This document shows, piece after piece, positions 50,747-59,038 of a stretch of DNA of 64,000 nucleotides. A program made the translations under genes and the position numbers. The notes beneath the pieces are model-generated. The model was given only the letters and a program-made list of their open reading frames with translations, was not told where the DNA came from and made no database searches. Within the stretch, counting starts at the first letter, position 1, and each line of letters begins with the position of its first letter. Source of the stretch: Mycolicibacterium brisbanense (GTDB lineage Bacteria > Actinomycetota > Actinomycetes > Mycobacteriales > Mycobacteriaceae); contig NZ_BCSX01000035.1 of assembly GCF_001570425.1 (NCBI RefSeq), positions 275,931 to 339,930 on the forward strand, in the 5' to 3' direction.

Positions 50747-50794
50747 CAGGGTGGGTGCAGGGCTGGTGCAGAGTTGGTGCAGGGTGGTTCAGGG
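50743..50794 (+). repeat. Short tandem repeat, about five units
   Basis: Five imperfect 10-12-bp units of the form GGTGCAGGG(T/CT) run from the end of repeat copy 4 to the stop codon of the cyclotransferase-like gene. The last unit is GGTTCAGGGTT. Variable copy number between strains would be expected. Confidence 0.7.
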
Positions 50795-51262
50795 TTACGG
50801 CCCGATGTTCCGGGCGGGCCGGGTCCGCAGGTCGTGGACATACTCCGGCGGAGCCCCGGCGATCTCGGCGGCGTCGGCCATCACCCCGAGGTAGCGGGCG
50901 GAGGGCAGTCCGCCTTCCCACGCGTCGACCACGTACAGCCAGGCGAGCACCGGGTCGGTGGTGGTGTCGGAGGACAGTCGATCGACCCGGCACCGGATCT
51001 TCTTGTGGAAGCCGAGCTCGGAGCCCTCCCAGCGGTCCAGCGAGTGCTCGTCGGCCGGGGTCATGTCGTAGAGCACCACGAACACCTTCGAGAGCGGGTC
51101 TTCGACGACGGTCGCCAGCGCTCCCTCCCAGCCGATGTCTTCCCCGCCGAAGGTCAGCCGCCAGCCGTGCAACCAGCCTGTTCCCGCCATCGGGGAGTGC
51201 GGAGCCCGCTCGAGCATCTGCTCTGGATGCATGTTCGACCCGTAGGCGGCGTAAAGCGGCAC
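50795..51262 (-). CDS. Gamma-glutamylcyclotransferase-like protein
   Basis: This 155-residue GGCT/AIG2-fold protein has the ligand loop YAAYGSNMHPEQM at the start, a central GEDIGWEGALATVVED, and the acidic residue in LDRWEGSELGFHKK in the place of the catalytic Glu. Family members release 5-oxoproline from gamma-glutamyl peptides, though many relatives are uncharacterised. GTG start. I take it as the Rv3304-like gene that normally sits next to lpdA. Proximity to pxpABC, which consumes 5-oxoproline, is suggestive. Confidence 0.82.
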   Translation of the reverse strand: MPLYAAYGSNMHPEQMLERAPHSPMAGTGWLHGWRLTFGGEDIGWEGALATVVEDPLSKVFVVLYDMTPADEHSLDRWEGSELGFHKKIRCRVDRLSSDTTTDPVLAWLYVVDAWEGGLPSARYLGVMADAAEIAGAPPEYVHDLRTRPARNIGP

Positions 51263-51303
51263 GGTAAGACAGCTTAATGCGCGAAGTTCGTTAGGTTAGT
51301 GCG

Positions 51304-52719
51304 GTGGCAACGCGCATCGTGATCATCGGCGGTGGCCCCGCCGGCTATGAGGCGGCTCTGGTCGCCGCTGCCCGCGGCCCCAAGGTCGCTCATGTCACCG
51401 TGGTCGACAGCGACGGCATCGGTGGCGCCTGCGTGCTGTGGGACTGTGTGCCGTCGAAGACGTTCATCGCGTCGACCGGGGTGCGCACCGAGCTGCGGCG
51501 GGCGCCCAACCTGGGCTATTCGCTGGATCTGGATGACGCCAAGATCTCGCTGACCCAGATCAACGAGCGGGTCAAGAGGCTGGCCACGGCCCAGTCTGCG
51601 GACATTGCCGAGCGGCTGCGCAGCGAGGGCATCGACCTGATCGAGGGTCGCGGCGAGTTGATCGACGACCGCCCCGGCATGGCTCAGCATCGTGTCAAGG
51701 TCACGGGGTCCGACGGTCGCGTGAGCCAGTTGACTGCCGATGTGGTGCTGATCGCCACGGGTGCGAGCCCGCGGGTGCTGCCCAACGCGGCCCCGGACGG
51801 TGAACGCATCCTGAACTGGCGGCAGCTCTACGACCTGGACGTCCTGCCTGAGCACCTCATCGTGGTGGGTTCCGGTGTGACGGGCGCCGAGTTCGTCAAC
51901 GCCTACACCGAGCTCGGTGTCACGGTGACCGTGGTGGCCAGCCGCGATCAGATCCTGCCGCACGAGGACTCCGATGCCGCGGCTGTGCTGGAAGCCGTGT
52001 TCTCCGAGCGCGGCGTCACGTTGATCAAGAACGCGCGCGCCGATTCGGTCACCCGCACCGATACGGGCGTACGGGTGGCGATGGCCGACGGACGAGCCGT
52101 CGAGGGCAGTCACGCGCTGATGACCGTCGGCTCGGTGCCCAACACCGGCGGGCTCGGTCTGGAACGGGTCGGCATCGAACTCGGGCCGGGCAACTACCTC
52201 ACCGTCGACCGGGTCTCGCGCACCACGGTGCCAGGCATTTACGCGGCCGGCGACTGCACCGGCCTGCTGCCGCTGGCTTCGGTGGCGGCCATGCAGGGCC
52301 GCATCGCGATGTACCACGCGCTGGGTGAGGCGGTCGCGCCGATCCGGCTGCGGACGGTGGCCGCTGCCGTGTTCACCCGGCCCGAGATCGCCGCGGTGGG
52401 GGTGCCCCAGGCCAAGATCGACGACGGTTCGGTGCCGGCCCGCACGTTGACCCTGCCGTTGAACACCAACGCACGGGCCAAGATGTCGAGCCTGCAGCAC
52501 GGTTTCGTCAAGATCTTCTGCCGCCCCGCGACCGGTGTGGTGATCGGCGGCGTGGTGGTCGCGCCCATCGCCTCGGAACTGATCCTGCCGATCGCCCTGG
52601 CTGTGCAGAACGGCATCCCGGTCGCGGAACTGGCCCAGACCTTCTCGGTGTATCCGTCGCTGTCCGGCTCGATCACCGAGGCGGCTCGTCAGCTGATGAA
52701 ACACGACGATCTGGATTAG
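51304..52719 (+). CDS. lpdA: NAD(P)H quinone dehydrogenase LpdA
   Basis: This 471-residue flavoprotein disulfide reductase-family enzyme has the FAD motif IIGGGPAGYEAALVA and the redox pair GACVLWDCVPSK. The NAD motif is VVGSGVTGAEFVNAY and FAD contact GIYAAGDCTG. The C-terminus lacks the His-Glu pair of classical lipoamide dehydrogenases, as described for mycobacterial LpdA, which reduces quinones. GTG start with a TAGGTT hexamer seven bases before it suggests a leaderless transcript. It is followed by glpD2, and both feed electrons to the quinone pool. Confidence 0.92.
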   Translation: MATRIVIIGGGPAGYEAALVAAARGPKVAHVTVVDSDGIGGACVLWDCVPSKTFIASTGVRTELRRAPNLGYSLDLDDAKISLTQINERVKRLATAQSADIAERLRSEGIDLIEGRGELIDDRPGMAQHRVKVTGSDGRVSQLTADVVLIATGASPRVLPNAAPDGERILNWRQLYDLDVLPEHLIVVGSGVTGAEFVNAYTELGVTVTVVASRDQILPHEDSDAAAVLEAVFSERGVTLIKNARADSVTRTDTGVRVAMADGRAVEGSHALMTVGSVPNTGGLGLERVGIELGPGNYLTVDRVSRTTVPGIYAAGDCTGLLPLASVAAMQGRIAMYHALGEAVAPIRLRTVAAAVFTRPEIAAVGVPQAKIDDGSVPARTLTLPLNTNARAKMSSLQHGFVKIFCRPATGVVIGGVVVAPIASELILPIALAVQNGIPVAELAQTFSVYPSLSGSITEAARQLMKHDDLD

Positions 52720-52793
52720 CCGCGAGGCGACGCGCGTCACCCTGGTACCGCGGAACCGCGCAGATCGTTTCGACCCCACGTAGCCTGGGGACC

Positions 52794-54539
52794 GTGACTG
52801 ACCCGATCTCTGCACCGGGCGACGGGCAAACCCTCCTCGGACCTGAACAACGTGCGCAAGCCTGGCAGCAACTGAGCGACGAGCAGTTCGACGTCGTCGT
52901 CATCGGCGGCGGTGTTGTCGGCGCGGGTGCGGCCTTGGACGCGGCCACCCGTGGGCTCAAGGTTGCTCTGGTCGAGGCCAGGGATTTCGCATCGGGCACG
53001 TCCAGTCGCAGCTCGAAGATGTTCCACGGGGGCCTGCGCTACCTGGAACAGCTGGAGTTCGGGCTGGTGCGCGAAGCCCTCCACGAGCGTGAGCTGAGCC
53101 TGACGACCCTGGCACCACATCTGGTCAAGCCGCTGCCGTTTCTGTTCCCGCTCACCAACCGGTGGTGGGAGCGCCCGTACGTGGCCGCCGGGATCTTCCT
53201 GTACGACCAGCTCGGTGGCGCGAAATCCGTTCCGGCACAAAAGCATCTGTTCAAAGCCGGGGCGCTGCGGCTGGCGCCCGGCCTCAAGCGCAGCTCACTG
53301 ATCGGTGGGATCCGGTACTACGACACCGTCGTCGACGACGCTCGGCACACCATGACCGTGGCCCGGACCGCCGCGCATTACGGTGCGGTCGTGCGCACGT
53401 CGACCCAGGTGGTCGCGCTGCTTCGCGAAGGCGACCGGGTCACCGGTGTGGTGGTGCGTGATTCGGAGAACGGAGCGGTCACCGAGGTCCGCGGCCACGT
53501 GGTGGTCAACGCGACGGGCGTGTGGACCGATGAGATCCAGGCGCTCTCCAAGCAGCGCGGCCGGTTTCGGGTGCGTGCGTCGAAGGGCGTGCACATCGTG
53601 GTGCCGCGCGACCGCATCGTCAGTGAGGTCGCGATCATCCTGCGCACCGAGAAGTCGGTGCTGTTCGTCATACCGTGGGGCACGCACTGGATCATCGGGA
53701 CGACCGACACCGATTGGAACCTCGATCTGGCCCACCCGGCGGCCACAAAGGCCGACATCGACTACCTCCTCGGCCACGTCAACACGGTGCTGGCCACCCC
53801 GTTGACCCACGACGACATCGACGGTGTGTACGCCGGGCTGCGTCCGCTGCTGGCCGGCGAGAGCGAGGAGACTTCCAAGTTGTCGCGTGAGCACGCCGTC
53901 GCGGTGCCCGCACCCGGGCTGGTGGCGATCGCCGGCGGCAAGTACACCACCTATCGGGTGATGGGGGAGGACGCCATCGATGCGGCGGCCGAATTCGTCC
54001 CGACCCGGGTGGCGACATCGATCACCGAGAAGGTTCCTCTCATGGGCGCCGACGGATATTTCGCGCTCATCAACCAGACCGAGCATGTCGGCGCGCACTA
54101 TGGCCTGCACCCGTACCGGGTGCGGCATCTGCTCGACCGGTACGGCTCGCTGATCGGTGAGGTGCTCAAGATGGCCGAGGGACGGCCCCACCTGCTCGAA
54201 CCGATCTCCGCGGCGCCGGTGTATCTGAAGGTGGAAGCCTGGTACGCCGCGGCCGCTGAAGGTGCGCTGCACCTGGAGGACATTCTGGCCCGGCGCATGC
54301 GGATCTCGATCGAATACCCGCACCGCGGGGTGGACTGTGCTCGCGAGGTCGCCGAAGTCGTTGCGCCGGTGCTGGGTTGGAGCGCCGAGGACGTCGACCG
54401 CGAGGTCGCCACGTATCTCGCGCGGGTGGAAGCCGAGGTGTTGTCGCAGACGCAGCCCGACGACGAGTCCGCCGATGCGCTGCGCCAGGCCGCACCCGAG
54501 GCGCGCGCCGAGATTCTCGAGCCTGTGCCGCTCAATTGA
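52794..54539 (+). CDS. glpD2: Glycerol-3-phosphate dehydrogenase GlpD2
   Basis: This 581-residue FAD-dependent enzyme oxidises glycerol-3-phosphate to dihydroxyacetone phosphate at the membrane. The N-terminal FAD loop is VVVIGGGVVGAGAALDAATRG. SRSSKMFHGGLRYLEQ, IPWGTHWIIGTTDTDW and IAGGKYTTYRVMGEDA are all GlpD landmarks, and a C-terminal helical domain follows residue 420. GTG 52794 matches family length. It is 74 bp after lpdA and overlaps the pseudouridine synthase start, which points to one transcript. Confidence 0.94.
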   Translation: MTDPISAPGDGQTLLGPEQRAQAWQQLSDEQFDVVVIGGGVVGAGAALDAATRGLKVALVEARDFASGTSSRSSKMFHGGLRYLEQLEFGLVREALHERELSLTTLAPHLVKPLPFLFPLTNRWWERPYVAAGIFLYDQLGGAKSVPAQKHLFKAGALRLAPGLKRSSLIGGIRYYDTVVDDARHTMTVARTAAHYGAVVRTSTQVVALLREGDRVTGVVVRDSENGAVTEVRGHVVVNATGVWTDEIQALSKQRGRFRVRASKGVHIVVPRDRIVSEVAIILRTEKSVLFVIPWGTHWIIGTTDTDWNLDLAHPAATKADIDYLLGHVNTVLATPLTHDDIDGVYAGLRPLLAGESEETSKLSREHAVAVPAPGLVAIAGGKYTTYRVMGEDAIDAAAEFVPTRVATSITEKVPLMGADGYFALINQTEHVGAHYGLHPYRVRHLLDRYGSLIGEVLKMAEGRPHLLEPISAAPVYLKVEAWYAAAAEGALHLEDILARRMRISIEYPHRGVDCAREVAEVVAPVLGWSAEDVDREVATYLARVEAEVLSQTQPDDESADALRQAAPEARAEILEPVPLN

Positions 54540-55387
54540 GGAGGCCCGCCCCGCTGCCGGTGCGCGACGGTCTGGGCCCGGCCCGGTTGCGGTTGTGGGG
54601 CGGCAACGTGTTCGACGAGCTGCAGACGCGGTTCGGGATCGGCGCGAAAGTGGTTGCCGGAGAAGTGGTGTGCGCGGACGGCACGATCGTCGATGCGACG
54701 ACGACGCTGCCTGCAGGGGCGCATGTGTACTTCTACCGCGACCTGCCCGACGAGATACCCGTGCCGTTCGACATCCCGGTGCTGTACCGCGACGACGACA
54801 TCGTCGTCGTCGACAAGCCGCACTTCCTGGCCACGATGCCTCGTGGTGGACACGTCGCGCAGACCGCGCTCGTGCGGCTGCGCCGGGAGTTGAACCTGCC
54901 GGAGCTGAGCCCCGCGCACCGGCTGGACCGCCTCACCGCCGGGGTGCTGCTACTTACCACGCGCCGTGAGTTGCGGGGCCGGTATCAGACGCTGTTCGCC
55001 AGGGGCGCGGTACGCAAGACCTACGTGGCGCGCGCGCTCGGCACACCCAACATCGCGCTTCCCGCCGTGCTGCGCGGTCGGATCAGCAAGGAGCGCGGGC
55101 GGTTACAGGCTTTCGAGGGTCCCGGCGAGCCCAACGCCGAGACCCTCGTAGAGGCGCTCGGTGACGGCCTCTACCGACTGACCCCACATACCGGCCGCAC
55201 CCACCAGCTGCGTGTGCACATGGCCTCCCTGGGTGTGCCGATCCTCGGTGATCCCTTGTACCCCAAGGTGATCGACGTGGCGCCCGATGACTTCAGCGCG
55301 CCGCTGCAGCTGCTGGCGCAGCGGCTGGAATTCGACGACCCGGTGACAGGCCGGCCGCGCGAGTTCGTCAGCGGCCGCACCTTGTGA
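54536..55387 (+). CDS. RluA-family RNA pseudouridine synthase
   Basis: This protein of about 283 residues has the catalytic Asp in HRLDRLTAGVLLL, the upstream YRDDDIVVVDKPHFLAT, and RTHQLRVHMASLG. It isomerises uridines in ribosomal or transfer RNA. The only start upstream of the conserved PAPLPVRDGL segment is TTG 54536, whose TTGA overlaps the glpD2 stop. GTG 54560 would remove eight of those residues. In M. tuberculosis a phoY1 gene lies between the two, as I recall; here they are coupled. Confidence 0.88.
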   Translation: MRRPAPLPVRDGLGPARLRLWGGNVFDELQTRFGIGAKVVAGEVVCADGTIVDATTTLPAGAHVYFYRDLPDEIPVPFDIPVLYRDDDIVVVDKPHFLATMPRGGHVAQTALVRLRRELNLPELSPAHRLDRLTAGVLLLTTRRELRGRYQTLFARGAVRKTYVARALGTPNIALPAVLRGRISKERGRLQAFEGPGEPNAETLVEALGDGLYRLTPHTGRTHQLRVHMASLGVPILGDPLYPKVIDVAPDDFSAPLQLLAQRLEFDDPVTGRPREFVSGRTL

Positions 55388-55391
55388 CGGC

Positions 55392-57278
55392 TCAGCTGCG
55401 ACCCGGTGCGGGCCCGGCGCCACCGGCGGCGATCACCGCACGATTCTGAGCGGCAACGGCGGCAACGTCGACCTTGACCAGCCTGCGGTCGTAGCTGAGG
55501 TAGCCGTTCACCTCGTTCTCGACATCGGTTGTCTGCGTGTAGATTGCGCCCGAGAGGCCACCGACGCGGACCTGCCGTTCCAGATCGCGGCCGATGTCGA
55601 GATAGCGCTTGGTCAATTGTGCTTGGTCGCTGGTCATCTCATAGGCCTCGGGCGGGCCCGGCCACCGATTGTCCGGCAGCACCAGCCCAATGCCGCCGTA
55701 CTCGCCGATCATGGCCGCCCGCGCGTCGTGCACGGCGGTAGCTCCCGGCCCGACGTAGGTGTGGTCGTCGTAGATGTCACCGGCGCCACTGTCCGGGCGC
55801 GACTTGCAGCAGTTGACCCCGCTCTCGGCGTCCACCAGCCGCGTCGGGTCTTGGGCCTTGACCTGATTGGCAATTCGCGCGGTGTCGTATTCGCCCCAGC
55901 CCTCGTTGAACGGCACCCAGCCGACGATCGACGTGACGTCGTGCAACTGATCGACGATCTGCGACAACTCCTTCTCGAACTGCACTTTCGCGTCGGCAGG
56001 CGGGTCGGGGTCAGGGCCCCACGGGCCGCCGATCGGCACGCCCAGAGACGGCATGTCCTGCAACACCATCAAGCCCAGCTTGTCGGCCCAGTAGTACCAG
56101 CGGGCCGGCTCGACCTTGGCGTGTTTGCGAACAGTGTTGAGCCCCAACTTCTTCACTTGTTCGAGGTCCGATTTCAGTGCGTCGTCGGTGGGCGCGGTGT
56201 AGATGCCGTCGGGCCAGTAGCCCTGATCCAGAACGCCTTGCAGAAAGACGATCTGGTTGTTCAGCGCGATGCGCGGACGGCCCTGGGAGTCCCTGACGAT
56301 GCCGATAGTGCGCAGCCCGCCGTAGCTGGAGATCTCGTCGACCATCTTCCCCGACCGGTTGATCAGCCAGACCTTGATGTCGTACAGGTAGGGATCGTCG
56401 GGGGTCCAGAGGTGCGGCGCGGGAACCGGGACCCGAATTGTGTCACCGGGCTTGCCGGATGCGCGAGCAACCTCTCGGCCGTCGCGCGTGGCGACGGCCA
56501 CCACCACGTGCCCGGGATCAGGACCGGTGATCGCGGGGGTGACGGCGAAACTGGTCAGGTCCGGTGTGATGTCCAGCTTGCTGACGTGCGTCGCCCGCAC
56601 GGGCTCCATCCACACCGTCTGCCAGATCCCCGACGCGCCGGTGTAGGTGAGCCCATGCGGCTGGTTCCGTTGCTTGCCGACCGCGTAAGGGCTGTTCTCG
56701 TTGTGATCCTCGACCCGGACCGACAGGTTCTGTGGGCCGGGCCATTGCAGGGCATCGGTGATATCGACGGTGAAACTGGTGTAGCCGCCCTCGTGGTAGC
56801 CGACCTGATGATTGTTGACCCACACGGTGGCGACCTGATCGACGGCACCGAAGTGCAACAACACCCGCTGGCCCCACCAGGTGCGCGGGATTTTCAGAGT
56901 CTTGTGGTACCACATCTGGTCGTCGTGACGCTGGATGCCGGACAGCGCGGACTCCGTCGGATAGGGCACCAGGATGCGCTCGTGATAGTCGTTGGGCCCC
57001 GGGGGATTTGGCGCCGACCAACCGGTGTAGTCCCAACCGCCGTTGAGGTTCCGCCAGTGCGTGCGGACCATCTGGGGGCGTGGGTATTCCGGCAGCGCGT
57101 GTGCGAGATCGACCAGTTGCGTCCACGGGGTGGACAACGGCGATTGCCGGTGCTGCCAGCTGTCCACCGCGTGCGCGGGCACCGGCAAGGCGACGCAGGC
57201 ACACAGCACGAGTACCGCCACGAGCAGCCGCAGCAGCCATGCCCCGCGCAGATGCCACGCCCATGCGCCGGCGTCCAT
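55392..57278 (-). CDS. Secreted glycoside hydrolase family 2 protein
   Basis: This 628-residue exported enzyme has a Sec signal peptide of 37 residues ending AHA|VD, with a long hydrophobic core. A sugar-binding domain (about 70-215) follows, then an immunoglobulin-like domain, and then a GH2 TIM barrel from about 330. The acid/base Glu is in VPFNEGWGEYDT and the nucleophile in MIGEYGGIGL. Activity may be beta-galactosidase, mannosidase or glucuronidase; sequence alone does not decide. GTG alternatives are absent; ATG follows GGGGGAA. The gene stands alone. Confidence 0.88.
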   Translation of the reverse strand: MDAGAWAWHLRGAWLLRLLVAVLVLCACVALPVPAHAVDSWQHRQSPLSTPWTQLVDLAHALPEYPRPQMVRTHWRNLNGGWDYTGWSAPNPPGPNDYHERILVPYPTESALSGIQRHDDQMWYHKTLKIPRTWWGQRVLLHFGAVDQVATVWVNNHQVGYHEGGYTSFTVDITDALQWPGPQNLSVRVEDHNENSPYAVGKQRNQPHGLTYTGASGIWQTVWMEPVRATHVSKLDITPDLTSFAVTPAITGPDPGHVVVAVATRDGREVARASGKPGDTIRVPVPAPHLWTPDDPYLYDIKVWLINRSGKMVDEISSYGGLRTIGIVRDSQGRPRIALNNQIVFLQGVLDQGYWPDGIYTAPTDDALKSDLEQVKKLGLNTVRKHAKVEPARWYYWADKLGLMVLQDMPSLGVPIGGPWGPDPDPPADAKVQFEKELSQIVDQLHDVTSIVGWVPFNEGWGEYDTARIANQVKAQDPTRLVDAESGVNCCKSRPDSGAGDIYDDHTYVGPGATAVHDARAAMIGEYGGIGLVLPDNRWPGPPEAYEMTSDQAQLTKRYLDIGRDLERQVRVGGLSGAIYTQTTDVENEVNGYLSYDRRLVKVDVAAVAAQNRAVIAAGGAGPAPGRS

Positions 57279-57630
57279 GATCGTTCCCCCACAGATCGAC
57301 GTTCAGTGTCCCCATCAGCAACGCTGCTGGTGTAGTGCCGGCCAGATCCCCGCCGCACATACCGAACGAATCGAGCGACCCATGGTGAGACCGGGACAAC
57401 ACCCGCGGCTCGACCGCCGATACATGAATCGGCGGCACAGCACCGTTCGTTACAACCTCCACCGTACCGAATGCCACATCCGGAGGTGACGGCCCATAGC
57501 TGCCAATCATCAAGGCCGGTAAGCGGATTCCCGTGCTGGGCGGCGTGACGGTGCTTGCCGGCACTGCGACCTTCCGACCAGCGGCAGCAGATGCGTCCGG
57601 TGCCGAACTGGTACGTGTTCTACTGACGGG
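57279..57630. other. 352-bp divergent intergenic region
   Basis: No gene was recognised between the divergent GH2 and SDR genes. It holds a perfect hairpin, CCGCCGAT/ATCGGCGG with a 6-nt loop (57414-57435), and a small CAGCA/TGCTG inverted pair near 57316. Minus-strand frames are open through it, but they have no start or family similarity. Confidence 0.6.
57414..57435. promoter_or_regulatory. Palindrome in GH2/SDR divergent region
   Basis: Perfect 8-bp arms CCGCCGAT and ATCGGCGG flank ACATGA. It lies 136 bp from the GH2 start and about 200 bp from the SDR start, so it could be an operator or a transcription-separating hairpin. Confidence 0.4.
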
Positions 57631-58401
57631 GTGGACCGTCAGAAATTTGACCAGCTGTTCGACATGACCGGCCGCAGCGTCATCGTGACCGGCGGAACTC
57701 GCGGCATCGGCTTGGCGTTGGCCGAGGGGTTCGTGCTCGCGGGCGCGAAAGTCGCGGTGGCCAGCCGGAAACCCGACGCGTGCGAGGCGGCAGCGGCGCA
57801 CCTGCGCGAGTTGGGCGGCGACGCCATCGGTGTGCCCACCCACAGCGGCAATATCGACGACCTGGGCGCACTGGTGGACCGCACCGTGTCCGAGTTCGGC
57901 GGCGTTGACGTGGTGGTCAACAACGCTGCCAATGCGTTGGCACAACCGCTCGGGTCGATGACGCCGGAGGCGTGGGCCAAGTCCTACGAGGTCAACCTGC
58001 GCGGCCCGGTGTTTCTGGTGCAGCACGCGCTGCCGTACCTGAAGGAGAGTTCGCACGCCGCGGTGCTCAACATGGTCTCGGTCGGTGCGTTCAACTTCGC
58101 ACCCGCACTGTCGATCTACGCTTCCGGCAAGGCCGCGCTGATGTCGGTGACCCGGTCGATGGCGGCAGAGTTCACCCCGTTCAACATCCGGGTCAATGCC
58201 ATCGCGCCCGGGCCGGTCGACACCGACATGATGCGCAACAACCCGCAGGAGGCCATCGACCATATGGTCGGCGGGACGCTGATGAACCGGCTGGCCACGC
58301 CTGACGAGATGGTCGGCGCGGCCCTGCTGCTGTGTTCTGACGCGGGTAGCTATATGACCGGCCAGGTGATCATCGTCGACGGCGGCGGAACCCCGCGATG
58401 A
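57631..58401 (+). CDS. Short-chain dehydrogenase/reductase
   Basis: This 256-residue classical SDR has the cofactor motif TGGTRGIG at residues 20-27, NNAAN near 97, the catalytic Ser in NMVSVGAF, the YASGK Tyr-Lys pair near 162-166, and PGPVDTDM. The Arg after the glycine motif, with ASRK later, favours NADPH. GTG 57631 start. It is followed at a 4-bp overlap by a small membrane protein. Substrate unknown; ketoacyl or alcohol substrates are usual for this branch. Confidence 0.88.
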   Translation: MDRQKFDQLFDMTGRSVIVTGGTRGIGLALAEGFVLAGAKVAVASRKPDACEAAAAHLRELGGDAIGVPTHSGNIDDLGALVDRTVSEFGGVDVVVNNAANALAQPLGSMTPEAWAKSYEVNLRGPVFLVQHALPYLKESSHAAVLNMVSVGAFNFAPALSIYASGKAALMSVTRSMAAEFTPFNIRVNAIAPGPVDTDMMRNNPQEAIDHMVGGTLMNRLATPDEMVGAALLLCSDAGSYMTGQVIIVDGGGTPR

Positions 58402-59000
58402 CCGAGGACTTCGCGACACCGGTCGAGCTGAGCGGGGTGGACACCACCCGGGTACGCAACGGCCGCGCCCAGCAGGCGCTCACACTGGGGCCCGACGGCA
58501 TCACGTTGGTGCGCGACGGCACGACGGTCTCCGTCGCGTGGCGCGACATCACCGGTATCGACCTGGTCCAGGTGATGACAGGGCGCCTGTCGGCCCTCGC
58601 CAAGGCTTGGGCCATCAGCGGAGCAGCCGAACCGATCTACCCGTACGAGTTCGACGAACAATGGACGACCGGACCGATCGGACGCTGGCTGACGCATTAC
58701 CGGCCCGATCTGGACCTGCCTGCCGACGGTGCGACGCTGCCGCTCGGCATCCCGCAGCGGATGTATCCGTGGGTGTTTGCGCCGGCGGCGCTGATCGGCA
58801 TCGTCGTCCTGATGGTCGGGGGCATGTCGCTCTCGTCGGCAGCGCTGTGGACCGTGGCCTGCGTGGGCGGCATCCTGCTGTTGGTCAGCTCGCCCCGCAA
58901 GACCAAGATCTTCGGCAACGTCGCGGCGACAATCGGGTTCGGCTGCATGCTGCTGGCCGGTATCGCGTGGCTGATCGGCGAGTTCGGACTGCCGTTTTGA
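58398..59000 (+). CDS. Membrane protein of unknown function
   Basis: This 200-residue product has a cytosolic N-terminal domain of about 125 residues (PH-like beta content: GPDGITLVRDGTTVSVAWRD), followed by two or three membrane helices at about 127-150, 153-165 and 175-197. No family name was recognised. It is translationally coupled to the SDR gene, so the two probably act together. It converges with the TetR gene through possible hairpins at 58999-59030. Confidence 0.75.
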   Translation: MTEDFATPVELSGVDTTRVRNGRAQQALTLGPDGITLVRDGTTVSVAWRDITGIDLVQVMTGRLSALAKAWAISGAAEPIYPYEFDEQWTTGPIGRWLTHYRPDLDLPADGATLPLGIPQRMYPWVFAPAALIGIVVLMVGGMSLSSAALWTVACVGGILLLVSSPRKTKIFGNVAATIGFGCMLLAGIAWLIGEFGLPF

Positions 59001-59030
59001 CGCCCACCAGCGCGGCGCCCTAGGGGCGTC
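58999..59030. terminator. Hairpin between convergent genes
   Basis: GACGCCC at 58999-59005 pairs perfectly with GGGCGTC at 59024-59030. A second hairpin, CGCCC-TAG-GGGCG, overlaps it. Either could end transcription from both sides. Confidence 0.4.
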
Positions 59031-59038
59031 GGCCCGCC

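Larger units (their letters stand above)
28025..50794. other. Putative accessory catabolic island
   Basis: In M. tuberculosis, as I remember it, amiA1 (Rv3305c) is followed directly by Rv3304 and lpdA (Rv3303c). Here about 22.8 kb of permease, oxygenase, molybdenum hydroxylase, CoA-transferase and 5-oxoprolinase genes separate amiA1 from the Rv3304-like gene at 50795. Related repeats lie at both borders, with paralogous 313-residue genes inside the left and right ends. No integrase or att site was found, so insertion here or loss in M. tuberculosis are both possible. Confidence 0.5.

Noticed and set aside
50743..50794. CRISPR array
   Set aside because: Units of 10-12 bp abut without spacers and no cas genes are near.
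56518..58419. Minus-strand frame across the GH2/SDR gap
   Set aside because: It runs opposite the SDR gene and in another frame of GH2; no start, ribosome site or family features were found in the gap portion.
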